Below, one piece after another: positions 1 to 9,046 of a stretch of DNA of 64,000 nucleotides. Location: positions 1 through 64,000 of the forward strand of contig CAXXJK010000004.1 of assembly GCA_963665595.2 (NCBI GenBank), written 5' to 3'. A model generated the notes under the pieces. The model was not told the origin of the DNA, did not search any database, and saw only the letters and a list, made by a program, of their open reading frames with translations. The stretch is from G963665595 sp963665595. Lineage in GTDB: Bacteria > Actinomycetota > Coriobacteriia > Coriobacteriales > CADBOM01. A program made the position numbers and the translations under genes. Position 1 is the stretch's first letter; every line of letters begins with the position of its first letter.

Positions 1-277
1 TATTCGCTAAATTCTCTGAAACCACCGTCAGGTTTGTGCCATGCTCAATAATGACGTGAAGATCAACAGATACCTCATCTTCATCGTTATGAAGTACAAT
101 ACCTCGACGGAGCTTATGCATCGGCAAAAGCTGCGCAATACCATCGGCGACGTTTGGCGAAGCCATGCCGACAATACCATAACTGCCCATGGCGGCATAG
201 CCAACCATGTCGCAGATCACCTCTTCGGAAACCTCAGTGGTTCCTTGAATTTTCTCTTGCGCGCTCTGTTCGACCAT
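1..277 (-). CDS. Asp23/Gls24 family envelope stress protein (3' end missing)
   Basis: Translation of the complementary strand from ATG at 277 gives a protein starting MVEQSAQEKIQGTTEVSEEV, followed by a YAAMGSYGIVGMASPN segment and the hydrophilic beta-strand pattern typical of the Asp23/Gls24 (DUF322, YloU-like) family. These are small soluble or envelope-associated proteins linked to cell-wall and alkaline stress; the exact biochemical role is unknown. A strong ribosome site (GGAGGTG) sits 6 bases before the ATG. About 92 residues are visible and the gene runs off the left edge. In many Gram-positives such a gene lies next to rpmB and recG; here rpmB is elsewhere at 18438. Confidence 0.85.
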   Translation of the reverse strand, partial: MVEQSAQEKIQGTTEVSEEVICDMVGYAAMGSYGIVGMASPNVADGIAQLLPMHKLRRGIVLHNDEDEVSVDLHVIIEHGTNLTVVSENLAN

Positions 278-327
278 ATCAACACCTCCGTTTACGTTCA
301 TATAGAATCACCCTGCTTTTACTTCGC

Positions 328-356
328 TAATAGTAGCACAAAGCCCGAAACGTCAA
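328..356 (-). promoter_or_regulatory. Sigma70-type promoter for the Asp23-family gene
   Basis: On the minus strand TTGACG (-35, 356-351) is followed after 17 bases by CTATTA (-10, 333-328). This lies about 50 bases before the ATG at 277, with nothing else between it and the uvrB stop. Confidence 0.6.
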
Positions 357-392
357 CGCATGCTGGACGCAAACGCAAAATCTACGGACATA

Positions 393-2513
393 TCATTTCC
401 GCTTCCGTCGACCATAAGCACTGCTTTTGCGTGCTTGTCGGCGAAGATCATCAAGTGCTGTCCGTTCATCGACATGGTCAAGCTGTGCACGGAATTCAAC
501 GATCTGATCGCGCACGCGTGCGGCATTTTCATAATCCATCGAAGCAGAAGATTGCAACATCTCTTCTTCAAATGACGCTATGATACGCATTATCTCCTCA
601 TGAGACAGATTACCTAGTTCGGAAGCAACCTGTCTGGCCATGGTGGGAGCCTCCTTGCCGCCATCGTCAAGATACTGCATGATGTCGGTAATAGCCTTGC
701 GTATAGTGCGCGGTTCGATGCCATGTTCTTCGTTATACGCCTTCTGAATCGTGCGTCGACGATCTGTTTCTTCGAGAGCACGCTGCATGGACGCAGTAAC
801 GGTATCGGCATACATGATGACCTGACCGGAAACGTTACGTGCTGCACGACCAATAGTCTGAATGAGAGAACGATGATTGCGCAGAAATCCCTCTTTATCG
901 GCGTCAAGGATTGTAACAAGACTGACCTCAGGAAGGTCAAGCCCCTCTCTTAGCAAATTGATACCAACAAGCACATCAAAGGTACCCTGCCGTAATTCAC
1001 GCAAGATCTCAACCCGTTCGATCGTGCCAATATCACTATGCATATAGCGAGCTCGTATGCCTTGGTCTAAAAGATAATCCGTGAGATCCTCGGCCATCTT
1101 CTTGGTGAGGGTTGTTATGAGCGTCCGTTCATCGCACGCCGCTCGTGCCTTTGTTTCAGCCACCAGATCATCGATTTGTCCCTTGATAGGACGGATCACT
1201 ATTTCAGGATCAAGTAGACCGGTAGGACGAATGATCTGCTCGACCTTCGCCTCGCTCACGCGCTCTTCATAATCCCCTGGAGTAGCGGACACATAGATGA
1301 AACGAGGTATTCGTTGCTCAAACTCGTCAAATCGCAAGGGACGATTGTCGAGAGCACTGGGTAAACGAAATCCATGCTCTACGAGAGTAATCTTACGCGA
1401 GCGATCTCCTTCATGCATGCCTCTGATCTGAGGAACCGTAACATGACTTTCATCTATAATACAGAGAAAGTCATCGCCGAAGTAATCTATGAGCGTAAAC
1501 GGCGGTTCGCCCGCCACCCGACCATCGAGATGACGAGAATAGTTCTCGATACCACTGCAAAAATTCATTGTCTCAAGCATTTCCAGGTCATAGCGAACAC
1601 GCATTTCGAGACGCTGTTTCTCCAACAGCTTACCCGCCTCTTCAAGTTCCTTGGCGCGAATATTCAATTCCTCATCTATGGTCTGAAGCGCATGTTCAAT
1701 TTTCCGTCGCTCTGTCACATAATGAGATGCAGGCCAAATGGGAATCGAATTGAAACTTTTCAGAGACTCGCCCGTCAAACCGTCAATCTCCTGAATCGAC
1801 TCGACCTCATCACCAAAAAATTCAATACGGACAGGGTTATCTGCATAGGGAGGAAACACATCAACTGCATCACCGCGAACGCGGAATGTGCCACGCTCAA
1901 GCGCATAATCATTACGATCATACTGAGTATCCACGAGATTATGTATGAGTTCGTCGCGCGCAAGAAGCTTATCGGTATCGACAAACGTTGCCATCCCGGC
2001 ATAGTCCTCAGGTGAGCCAATACCATAGATACACGAAACCGAAGCCACGACGATGACGTCGTCTCGAGATAGTAGCGATGCCGTCGCCTGATGTCTCAGC
2101 TTTTCAACCTCTTCATTGATGGATGCATCTTTTTCTATGAAGGTGTCAGTTGACGGAACGTATGCTTCTGGCTGATAGTAATCGTAATAACTGACAAAGT
2201 AAACAACTGCGTTATCCGGAAAAAATTCTTTAAGTTCGTTTGCCAACTGAGCAGCAAGCGTCTTGTTAGGTGCAAGAACCAAGGTAGGCTTTTGGACGGC
2301 CTCAATCGTCTTTGCCATGGTAAATGTCTTACCTGAACCGGTAACACCCAACAACGTCTGATAGCGAAGACCGCTCTTCACACCCGCAGTCAATTTCTCT
2401 ATGGCCTGTGGCTGGTCGCCCCGCGGCTGATAGGGCGCATGGGCAATGAAATCACCATGCATTCGGCGCGAGAGATCAATTCGTTTCTGAGCGTTCTCGT
2501 GATCTTCAGACAT
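393..2513 (-). CDS. uvrB: UvrABC excision nuclease subunit B
   Basis: UvrB is the damage-verifying helicase-like subunit that receives DNA from UvrA and positions UvrC for incision in nucleotide excision repair. The 706-residue product has Walker A GVTGSGKT near residue 56, the YYDYYQPEAYVPSTDTFIEKD beta-hairpin motif split by its usual spacing near 105-130, the IIDESH Walker B, helicase motifs V/VI (GINLLREGLDLPEV, QTIGRAARN) and a C-terminal UVR helix (about 635-670). I chose ATG at 2513 because GAGGAG lies 7 bases upstream. An upstream in-frame ATG at 2528 overlaps the previous stop as ATGA but has no ribosome site. It is the last gene of the coaE-transglycosylase-uvrB set. Confidence 0.97.
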   Translation of the reverse strand: MSEDHENAQKRIDLSRRMHGDFIAHAPYQPRGDQPQAIEKLTAGVKSGLRYQTLLGVTGSGKTFTMAKTIEAVQKPTLVLAPNKTLAAQLANELKEFFPDNAVVYFVSYYDYYQPEAYVPSTDTFIEKDASINEEVEKLRHQATASLLSRDDVIVVASVSCIYGIGSPEDYAGMATFVDTDKLLARDELIHNLVDTQYDRNDYALERGTFRVRGDAVDVFPPYADNPVRIEFFGDEVESIQEIDGLTGESLKSFNSIPIWPASHYVTERRKIEHALQTIDEELNIRAKELEEAGKLLEKQRLEMRVRYDLEMLETMNFCSGIENYSRHLDGRVAGEPPFTLIDYFGDDFLCIIDESHVTVPQIRGMHEGDRSRKITLVEHGFRLPSALDNRPLRFDEFEQRIPRFIYVSATPGDYEERVSEAKVEQIIRPTGLLDPEIVIRPIKGQIDDLVAETKARAACDERTLITTLTKKMAEDLTDYLLDQGIRARYMHSDIGTIERVEILRELRQGTFDVLVGINLLREGLDLPEVSLVTILDADKEGFLRNHRSLIQTIGRAARNVSGQVIMYADTVTASMQRALEETDRRRTIQKAYNEEHGIEPRTIRKAITDIMQYLDDGGKEAPTMARQVASELGNLSHEEIMRIIASFEEEMLQSSASMDYENAARVRDQIVEFRAQLDHVDERTALDDLRRQARKSSAYGRRKRK

Positions 2514-2524
2514 GAAAAATCTCC

Positions 2525-3115
2525 TCATTCAAACGCATGTGGATATCCCTTTTCATAGGCATCTTTTGCTGCCATAACACTGACGAGGTACGCCTTTGTC
2601 TCTGCAAAATCAATGGCATCGCTCAGCTTGCCTCCCCATTTCATCCATCTATCAACATTACTGGGACCCGCATTATACGCGGTGATCGCCGCTTCTTCAT
2701 CGCCGCCATATCGAACAAGCAGATAAGAAAGATACGCGGTGCCATAATGAATATTTGTTGTCGGATCAAACAAATTACCGGGATCATACAAGTCTTCGTC
2801 CACATAACCAAATGCAGCCATATCAGAGGCAGCTTCATCGCTTACCTGCATGAGACCTTTAGAGGCAGCCGAGGAAATGGCACGAGGGTCAAAATTTGAC
2901 TCACATTTGATAACAGCCGCAATCAAATAGGGATTAACGCCATAGGCAGAAGCTGCCTCGGCGATAGATTGCCCATACTCTAGCTGATAGTAGAGTTTGC
3001 TTAAGTTCAATTCGCTGATCGTTGACATACCCTTATCCACGACAGAGCAACCCGAAGACATCAGCGCGACAGCACAGATCAAACCTACGATAATGACGCG
3101 TGCACGCTTTATCAT
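2525..3115 (-). CDS. Lytic transglycosylase (SLT domain) lipoprotein
   Basis: A 196-residue exported lipoprotein: a hydrophobic signal segment ends in the lipobox LMSSGC (Cys about 22-23), so the mature protein should be lipid-anchored outside the membrane. The rest is a compact SLT/Slt70-type goose-lysozyme-like domain with the catalytic Glu in KCESNFDPRAIS, the GLMQVSDEAA motif and AITAYNAGPSNVDRW, which cleave peptidoglycan strands to anhydro ends. The start overlaps the coaE stop (TTGATG), so translation is probably coupled; TTG at 3118 is a possible alternative start with better spacing to AAGGA. Its placement between coaE and uvrB appears to be operon sharing rather than shared function. 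Confidence 0.92.
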   Translation of the reverse strand: MIKRARVIIVGLICAVALMSSGCSVVDKGMSTISELNLSKLYYQLEYGQSIAEAASAYGVNPYLIAAVIKCESNFDPRAISSAASKGLMQVSDEAASDMAAFGYVDEDLYDPGNLFDPTTNIHYGTAYLSYLLVRYGGDEEAAITAYNAGPSNVDRWMKWGGKLSDAIDFAETKAYLVSVMAAKDAYEKGYPHAFE

Positions 3116-3711
3116 CAACGCATCAATCCTTGGTCAGAAAGCCATAGCCGGATATGTTCTTCAAGTTCGTCAACAGTGCCCACGTTATATAAAACAAGCT
3201 CGTGTTCCCGTGATTTATAGACGTTCTTGTCGCGCTGACGCGACATACGCTGTTGGGCATCTTCAGAATCCATGCCTCGCGAAATGAGGCGAGACAGACG
3301 CACCTCATCGGGCGCAACAACCCGAATAATCCCATCGAAGAAGGGTTCAAGTTCATCAGCACCCGCCACAAGAGGGATTTCAATTACCAGAAGGCCCTCA
3401 TCTGCATGATATTCCTGAATCTTGCAGATGAGTTCTTCTTGTATAGAACGCCGAACTATATGATCAAGTTCATCAGTGTGAGAGGGACAATCAAAAGCTC
3501 GGGCGGCTAACCTCCGACGATCAATCCTTCCTCTATCATCAAGTATATCTGTGCCAAATACCTGAACAAGTTTTTCAATTATCTCAGGACGCTCACGAAC
3601 TTCAGAACTGATCTGGTCGGCCGAAAGCACGCGAGCGCCACGAGACATAAGATATGCGCAGACCGTAGATTTGCCAGAACCAATATCGCCTATAACACCG
3701 ACGCTATGCAC
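3115..3711 (-). CDS. coaE: Dephospho-CoA kinase
   Basis: CoaE phosphorylates the 3'-hydroxyl of dephospho-CoA with ATP, the last step of coenzyme A synthesis. The 198-residue protein opens with the P-loop GDIGSGKST (residues 8-16), has the ADQI/E region after strand 2, a DERR-like DRRRLAARAF segment, and LVIEIPLVAGADELEPFFD, all in the order seen in P-loop CoaE proteins of 200 residues. The start is GTG at 3711 with AAAGGAG immediately upstream. The transglycosylase gene starts inside its stop codon. Confidence 0.96.
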   Translation of the reverse strand: MHSVGVIGDIGSGKSTVCAYLMSRGARVLSADQISSEVRERPEIIEKLVQVFGTDILDDRGRIDRRRLAARAFDCPSHTDELDHIVRRSIQEELICKIQEYHADEGLLVIEIPLVAGADELEPFFDGIIRVVAPDEVRLSRLISRGMDSEDAQQRMSRQRDKNVYKSREHELVLYNVGTVDELEEHIRLWLSDQGLMR

Positions 3712-3774
3712 TGGGCTCCTTTCGTCTCTACCTTATACATGAAAACCCTGAATTCACACTGCCTCTACCACAGT

Positions 3775-4869
3775 TTAGACGAGCGTACCACCGCCTAGAA
3801 CCATATCAGAGGGATAGCACGAACCATCCCCATAAAATACAGCGGCTTGCCCGGGAGCCGGAGATTTCAAACGCTCGGGAAATAGCAAGCGTAACGCACC
3901 GTCCTTTTCATGAGCGAGCATTGCCCGTTGTGGCTGTTGACGATAGCGCGTTTTAACTCCGACAGAAATAGGTTCTTCAGGTCGAGCAATGGAAAGCCAG
4001 TTGACATTCTCAACAACAACTTCATCGACAAACGTATCTTCTTCAAAACCTATGATAAGTGCATTATGAATAGCGTCCTTTGCAACTACATAATACGGAG
4101 ATTTTGCAGGAACGCCGATGCCTTTACGTTGACCAATTGTGTAATGATGAAGACCCCCGTGCTGACCCATTATGTGCCCCCGAACGTCAAGAATGGGCCC
4201 CGCAGAGAGGGCGATACCTCTTCGCTCGAGAAATGCTGCATAGTCGCCGTCAGGAACAAAGCAAATATCTTGACTCTCAGGCTTATGGGCGTTGACAAAC
4301 CCTTGCTCTTGGGCAATACGGCGAACTTCAGATTTTTCCACAAGTCCTAAGGGAAAATCGACTTGTTTTAGCTGGCGTTGTGTCAGCATGTAAAGCACGT
4401 AGCTTTGATCCTTATTGGTATCGAGCGCTTTGTGAAGCGTGTAGCGTCCCTGGTGCCCATCGTAATTGCGGCGAGCATAGTGCCCGGTTACAAGATAGTC
4501 GCAGCCCACTTCTTCCATCCGATCGAAAAGTCTGGCAAATTTGAGATGCTTATTGCATGCTATACAGGGGTTAGGCGTGTTGCCCTGTTGATAGGTCATA
4601 ATAAATGGTTCGATGACTTCTTTTTCAAAATCTTGCTTGAAATCAAAAACGTAGTGCGGAATGCCTATCTGGTTACACACTCGTCGCGCATCTTCCACAT
4701 CGTCCAAAGAACAGCAGGTGCGATAGTGAGAGTCGTCTGTCTCATCATCTTCAAGAGTATCGAAGAGACGCATCGTCACTCCGATACATTCAAATCCCCG
4801 TTCAAGCATAAGACAGGCAGCAACCGAACTGTCAACGCCACCGCTCATCGCAATCATAGCCCGCGCCAT
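3775..4869 (-). CDS. mnmA: tRNA-specific 2-thiouridylase MnmA
   Basis: MnmA adenylates and thiolates U34 of tRNA-Lys, -Glu and -Gln using sulfur passed from a cysteine desulfurase. The 364-residue product carries the PP-loop SGGVDSS at residues 9-15, the NPCIACNKHLKF motif with the first catalytic Cys, the second Cys in DICFVPDGDYAAFL, and the GQHGGLHHYTIGQRKG motif. The start is ATG 4869 after GAAGGGA; the upstream in-frame codons lie in a hairpin region and look untranslated. Two likely substrates, tRNA-Glu and tRNA-Gln, are encoded at 59081-59263. It reads towards coaE with a 63-base gap and may belong to the same transcript. Confidence 0.96.
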   Translation of the reverse strand: MARAMIAMSGGVDSSVAACLMLERGFECIGVTMRLFDTLEDDETDDSHYRTCCSLDDVEDARRVCNQIGIPHYVFDFKQDFEKEVIEPFIMTYQQGNTPNPCIACNKHLKFARLFDRMEEVGCDYLVTGHYARRNYDGHQGRYTLHKALDTNKDQSYVLYMLTQRQLKQVDFPLGLVEKSEVRRIAQEQGFVNAHKPESQDICFVPDGDYAAFLERRGIALSAGPILDVRGHIMGQHGGLHHYTIGQRKGIGVPAKSPYYVVAKDAIHNALIIGFEEDTFVDEVVVENVNWLSIARPEEPISVGVKTRYRQQPQRAMLAHEKDGALRLLFPERLKSPAPGQAAVFYGDGSCYPSDMVLGGGTLV

Positions 4870-4903
4870 ACGCGTTCCCTTCAACCTCTTGTACAAAACA
4901 GAG

Positions 4904-4950
4904 AAGACCGTAGACAGAAACACCCAGAGGGTGAATCAGGCTACGGTCTT
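4904..4950 (-). terminator. Nested inverted repeat after the S1 gene
   Basis: AAGACCGTAG (4904-4913) and CTACGGTCTT (4941-4950) are perfect complements and enclose a second small hairpin, CACCC..GGGTG. It starts 35 bases past the S1 stop and lies just before the mnmA ribosome site, so it is a terminator or attenuator separating the two genes. There is only a short T-rich stretch after it. Confidence 0.55.
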
Positions 4951-4984
4951 TCAACAGATCGATTACCCCGACCCCGAATAGCAG

Positions 4985-6307
4985 TTATTCAGTGGCCTTT
5001 TTAATTTCATCCTCAGAAGCACTGTCTTCGACAATTTCATCAACAGCTTCCTCGATGGCTTCTTCGAGAATCTCTTCAATGACTTCTTCGACAATTTCCT
5101 CAGCAATTTCTTCGGTCAATGCTTCGATGATCTTTTGATCTGAGTCAGCCGCACTCTTCTCTTCAGCATTTTCACCTTCAATAGGAGCGACTTCGATCTC
5201 AAGGCCAAGCTGCTCAGCGGCAGCCTTCATCGAGAGGGAAATACGACGACGATCAAGATCAAGAGCCATAACCTTGACGCTTACCACATCGCTGACCTTG
5301 ACAACCTGAGCGGGTGCAGTGACATGCTTAGTGGCCATCTCAGAGATATGAACAAGACCTTCGACACCGTCGCCAAGACTTACGAATACGCCAAATGGCA
5401 CAAGCTTGGTTACGGCACCCTCAACGACAGCACCAACCGGATATCCCTCTACCAACTGACGCCAAGGATCATCAGTGGTCTGCTTGAGTCCGAGCGAGAT
5501 GCGCTCACGCTGCAAATCTACATCGAGAACCTCAACCTCAACCTCATCGCCCACCTTCACGACTTCAGAAGGATGATTGACATGGCTCCAAGAAAGTTCG
5601 GAGATATGAACCAGACCATCAATACCACCCAAGTCAACAAAAGCTCCAAATTCGACAATAGATGATACGTTGCCCTTTAAGCGCATACCCTTTGAAAGTT
5701 TTGAAAGAATCTCAGAACGCTCGTTGCGACGACCCTCTTCAAGAAGCACACGACGCGAAAGCACCACATTATTACGGTTACGATCCATCTCAATAACGCG
5801 AGCCTCAAGAACAGTGCCCGTGTAAGTCTCGAGATCTTTGACTCGACGAAGATCGACGAGAGAAGCCGGGAGAAAACCACGCAGACCGATGTCGAGAATA
5901 AGACCGCCCTTGACAACCTCAATGACTTCGCCAGAAACAGTCTCGCCCTTCTCAAACTTCTCCTCAATACAAATCCAAGCACGCTCATACTCGGCACGCT
6001 TCTTAGAGAGGATCAGGCGGCCATCCTTGTCTTCTTTCTGAAGAACAAGCGCTTCAAGTTCATCACCGATAGAAACGATCTCAGAAGGATCGACATCTTT
6101 ACGGATGGAAAGCTCCCGAGCAGGTATGACACCTTCAGACTTGAAACCAAAATCAAGCAAAACTTCATCATGCTCAATTTTGACCACGGTACCCGTGACG
6201 AGTTCTCCTTCGTCAAAGTCGGTGATAGTACCGTCGATGAGGCTTTCAAACTCCTCATCCGAGATATCATCTAACGTAAATATGCTGGTGTTCTTAATTT
6301 CTGTCAA
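4985..6307 (-). CDS. rpsA: 30S ribosomal protein S1
   Basis: A 440-residue S1 homologue that binds mRNA on the 30S subunit and helps initiate translation of structured messages. Four S1 RNA-binding repeats are visible, at about residues 30-100, 115-185, 200-270 and 285-355; repeats three and four carry the classic GAFVDLGGIDGLVHISELS and GVFVSLGDGVEGLVHISEM signatures. This four-repeat layout matches actinobacterial S1. I chose TTG at 6307 because AAGGGG lies 7 bases before it and homology begins right there (TEIKNTSIFTLDD). The last 60 residues are an unusual acidic Glu/Ile/Ala-rich tail. A promoter lies at 6456-6484, giving a leader of about 140 bases. Confidence 0.93.
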   Translation of the reverse strand: MTEIKNTSIFTLDDISDEEFESLIDGTITDFDEGELVTGTVVKIEHDEVLLDFGFKSEGVIPARELSIRKDVDPSEIVSIGDELEALVLQKEDKDGRLILSKKRAEYERAWICIEEKFEKGETVSGEVIEVVKGGLILDIGLRGFLPASLVDLRRVKDLETYTGTVLEARVIEMDRNRNNVVLSRRVLLEEGRRNERSEILSKLSKGMRLKGNVSSIVEFGAFVDLGGIDGLVHISELSWSHVNHPSEVVKVGDEVEVEVLDVDLQRERISLGLKQTTDDPWRQLVEGYPVGAVVEGAVTKLVPFGVFVSLGDGVEGLVHISEMATKHVTAPAQVVKVSDVVSVKVMALDLDRRRISLSMKAAAEQLGLEIEVAPIEGENAEEKSAADSDQKIIEALTEEIAEEIVEEVIEEILEEAIEEAVDEIVEDSASEDEIKKATE

Positions 6308-6430
6308 AAGTGGACCCCTTTTCAATATGGGGCCCCTGTCGTCATAGTCGCTTCCACGGAATCGTTGGAACACATATAGCTGCGCTCCTCCGGGGATCGT
6401 ACATGTCTCGGGGGCCAATAATACAACACT

Positions 6431-6442
6431 GCGCAATTGCGC
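6431..6442. repeat. 12-base perfect palindrome in the rpsA leader
   Basis: GCGCAATTGCGC reads the same on both strands and lies a few bases downstream of the expected rpsA transcription start. It could be a protein operator or form a start-proximal RNA hairpin; nothing in the sequence decides between these. Confidence 0.5.
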
Positions 6443-6455
6443 ATACTAGACCAGC

Positions 6456-6484
6456 ATCATAGATTAAATATTCAATACGCGCAA
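6456..6484 (-). promoter_or_regulatory. Promoter for rpsA
   Basis: Minus strand TTGCGC (6484-6479), 17-base spacer, TATGAT (6461-6456). Transcription would begin near 6449. A 7-base-pair hairpin GTACTTG/CAAGTAC (6494-6510) lies just upstream of the -35 box. The rest of 6485-6585, up to the end of the VanW gene, shows no coding signal. Confidence 0.6.
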
Positions 6485-6585
6485 GATCGAATGGTACTTG
6501 AACCAAGTACTCCACAAAATATCGAAGTAACCGCACCCATCGGCTGATAGTTAACATCTATGACAAGCGACATCTATAATAAAAA

Positions 6586-8820
6586 TCACGCCGCAGGAGT
6601 CTTAGTCGTATTGGTTGTGGCGGACGTATTGGTTGTAGTGGACGTACTTGCTGTGCTGTCACTCGTAGTTGATGTGGTGGTGTCGGCCGTCGTGGAAGAT
6701 GACTCTTCGGGGTCGGCGCGATACCACGAATAGAACGAGTCTTTCCAGAGAAGACTGCCGTTGCTGTCATATACACTGCGATAGTTTGTGATCGACTTGG
6801 AACCATCGCCATATTCATTCCAGTCAGTCGTTGAACTCTTGCACGTACGCCCCATGGACGTTCCCCAAATCGAGATGGTCATATAGCTCCCGTCCCAATC
6901 TGCGTGAACAAGAATATAATGATCCGTATCATTCTTGAAAACGAGAGTCGGATATTGCCAAGAAACTGCGGCGTCACGCCCGAGCGGATAATCGGGCAGA
7001 TAATATGAGTGATTTGAGCGTGTAACAATCGGTAAGCATGACTCATATGCAGCGTTGAATACCCCAGTCGCAACATTGCAGATGCCACCTCCGGCACCCT
7101 GTGTTTCGACACCGTTTTCGATTACCTTCGCCGCCCGATATCCCGTTGAATAGTCACATTCACCCACAACATCATTCCAATTCCAGGTTTCGCCCGGTGC
7201 AATAACGGAGTTGTTGAGCTTGGCAAGCGCACGCTCTATATTATAGCAGCGATCGGTTCCTGTCGTCCCATGATCATAGTTAAGGTAGTAATATCCTATA
7301 CGTTCTGTTATGCCCCACGTCGCAATATCGGCAGCGGTAATTTTAGGTTCCGATACCGCCGTATTGATCGATACGGAACGCGCAGTTGAATTCGAGCAAA
7401 TAGCATCCGTTATCTGCTGGGCCGCACTTTTGATATCAGGGCCTTGACCTTCAACACCATCATGAATGACAACTTTTCGACCTTCGACAGTCACATATGC
7501 ATTAACTGCCGACCCATATATTGCACTCCCCAGAATACTGGTAAGGCCCTTGATTGCCTCGTCTTGATTGACGGTAAGTTTAAGCCCCGTTCTGCCTTGA
7601 TCATCATAGGTCGTCGTAGAGTGGACCCATGGACCCATACTATCAGAAGTAACCTGCCAAGATTGATTTTCGTACGTCAGAGTAAAAGACTGCGCGGTAT
7701 TCGTTGTCGCTGTGTTCGCAAGCTGTTGCGCGGTAGAAAACTCATTAGCTATAGGTATATCAACCATTGAAAGAATTACATGATCTCCTTGTTTAGCAAA
7801 AAGTTCTTTGAGATCAGAACGCAACTGTTCACGGTCGACACAGGATCCGATTGAGCCTTGAGTAGCTTTGAATTCACCTTCTTGATAAGCAATGCCCACA
7901 TCAACCATTGCGATACCTACGGAATCATTGAGCTTTTGATATTCTTCATTGAAGAGGTCGTCGTTGAGGTTGATCGAAAGCCCCACCGTATATGGTGAGA
8001 ACCAAGAAGTGGTGCGCTCAACCCACGCAGTTAAGAAATTATCATTATGGCCGATCGCAAAGGCAGCTGCTGCTGTTTTTTCTGCGTCGATTGTCGCACC
8101 CACACCAGAAGCATTCAATGCCCATCTGAGATACGTCTTGGCATCCGTTGAAGCGGACTCATCCGCGCCCTCAGCGCCATTGTCAGAGGAAACATCTCCA
8201 GAAGATGCGGATACAGACGATGCAGCATCAGAAGAAGATGCCTGGGCAAGGGAATTCAGATAACCATTGTTGGTCGCATAAATCGTAGCAGTCTGGGTAG
8301 CAACACCATTTGCAAATGCAGCATTGATCTTCTGAGCAGCTTCCTCCGTTGTCAATCCCGAAACGTCAACTCCCTCAACAGTAACCCCGTGGTGGATCTG
8401 ATCTTTACTTGTCAGGGCATCAGCCACTGAAGCGATAATGAGCAACAGTATGATCGCAGCGAGAATAATTAGAGGAATGCGAAATGGGTGTCGTCGTTTT
8501 GAATGAGATCCTCTCTTTGCCGGAGGACGTTTCTGCACAATTTTATTCGAAGTATATTCGGTCGCACGAGCGTTTGAGCGCCCCGTATGAGAGTGCTTTG
8601 AATGACCCGAGGCATGGGTATAAGAGGACCGCTCATGACTTGATTCGGACGTTCGCTGATACTGTGTATCGTATGCCTGCAGCTCCCGAGGAGCCCGGGA
8701 GTTGCTATTCGAGGTTTGACGAGAATGACTTGTGCCCATAGATGCTGATTTCTGAGTGGCCCGTCCATAGCCGATAGCGTCGCTGCCCATATGTCTATGT
8801 TCCATGAACGGAAACTCCAT
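6586..8820 (-). CDS. VanW-domain wall-associated membrane protein
   Basis: A 744-residue protein with a long Ser/Arg/His-rich cytoplasmic head (1-110, basic just before the membrane), one transmembrane helix (about 115-137, IPLIILAAIILLLIIASVA), and extracytoplasmic PG_binding_4 (YoaR-like) segments (HHGVTVEGVDVSGLTTEEAAQ and later copies). A VanW domain follows at about 520-660, with APGETWNWNDVVGEC, GGGICNVATGVFNAAY and NHSYYLPDYPLGRDA. The last 40 residues are almost only Ser/Thr/Ala. VanW proteins are found with cell-wall genes but have no proven reaction. ATG 8820 follows AGGT; ATG 8805 after GGAG is an alternative start. The region 8821-9046 behind it holds a TATAAT-like -10 near 8865 and no clear gene. 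Confidence 0.88.
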   Translation of the reverse strand: MEFPFMEHRHMGSDAIGYGRATQKSASMGTSHSRQTSNSNSRAPRELQAYDTQYQRTSESSHERSSYTHASGHSKHSHTGRSNARATEYTSNKIVQKRPPAKRGSHSKRRHPFRIPLIILAAIILLLIIASVADALTSKDQIHHGVTVEGVDVSGLTTEEAAQKINAAFANGVATQTATIYATNNGYLNSLAQASSSDAASSVSASSGDVSSDNGAEGADESASTDAKTYLRWALNASGVGATIDAEKTAAAAFAIGHNDNFLTAWVERTTSWFSPYTVGLSINLNDDLFNEEYQKLNDSVGIAMVDVGIAYQEGEFKATQGSIGSCVDREQLRSDLKELFAKQGDHVILSMVDIPIANEFSTAQQLANTATTNTAQSFTLTYENQSWQVTSDSMGPWVHSTTTYDDQGRTGLKLTVNQDEAIKGLTSILGSAIYGSAVNAYVTVEGRKVVIHDGVEGQGPDIKSAAQQITDAICSNSTARSVSINTAVSEPKITAADIATWGITERIGYYYLNYDHGTTGTDRCYNIERALAKLNNSVIAPGETWNWNDVVGECDYSTGYRAAKVIENGVETQGAGGGICNVATGVFNAAYESCLPIVTRSNHSYYLPDYPLGRDAAVSWQYPTLVFKNDTDHYILVHADWDGSYMTISIWGTSMGRTCKSSTTDWNEYGDGSKSITNYRSVYDSNGSLLWKDSFYSWYRADPEESSSTTADTTTSTTSDSTASTSTTTNTSATTNTTKTPAA

Positions 8821-9046
8821 CCAACTTACCTAATCAAAATACTTCTATCTGTTGTTTCGTTATTATATGTTATAAATCCTGCATAGACGCTTATTCACCA
8901 GTTTCGCATAGGAAACATGGATAACAAGAACAACCCCCACGCCGCAAAAAGAACCGCGGCTGCCGACAGTCAAAGACAAGGGACACCTCAACTACCTTCT
9001 CCGTGCAAATGAAGAGTAAACGAGTTGATAAACAGACTGCTTAGTT

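Noticed and set aside
41..583. A 180-residue open frame on the plus strand at the left edge
   Set aside because: It lies opposite the Asp23-family gene and the 3' end of uvrB, both of which have clear family sequence and ribosome sites; the plus-strand translation resembles nothing.
4378..5004. A 208-residue plus-strand frame
   Set aside because: Antisense to mnmA and to the S1 terminator; no ribosome site and no family features.
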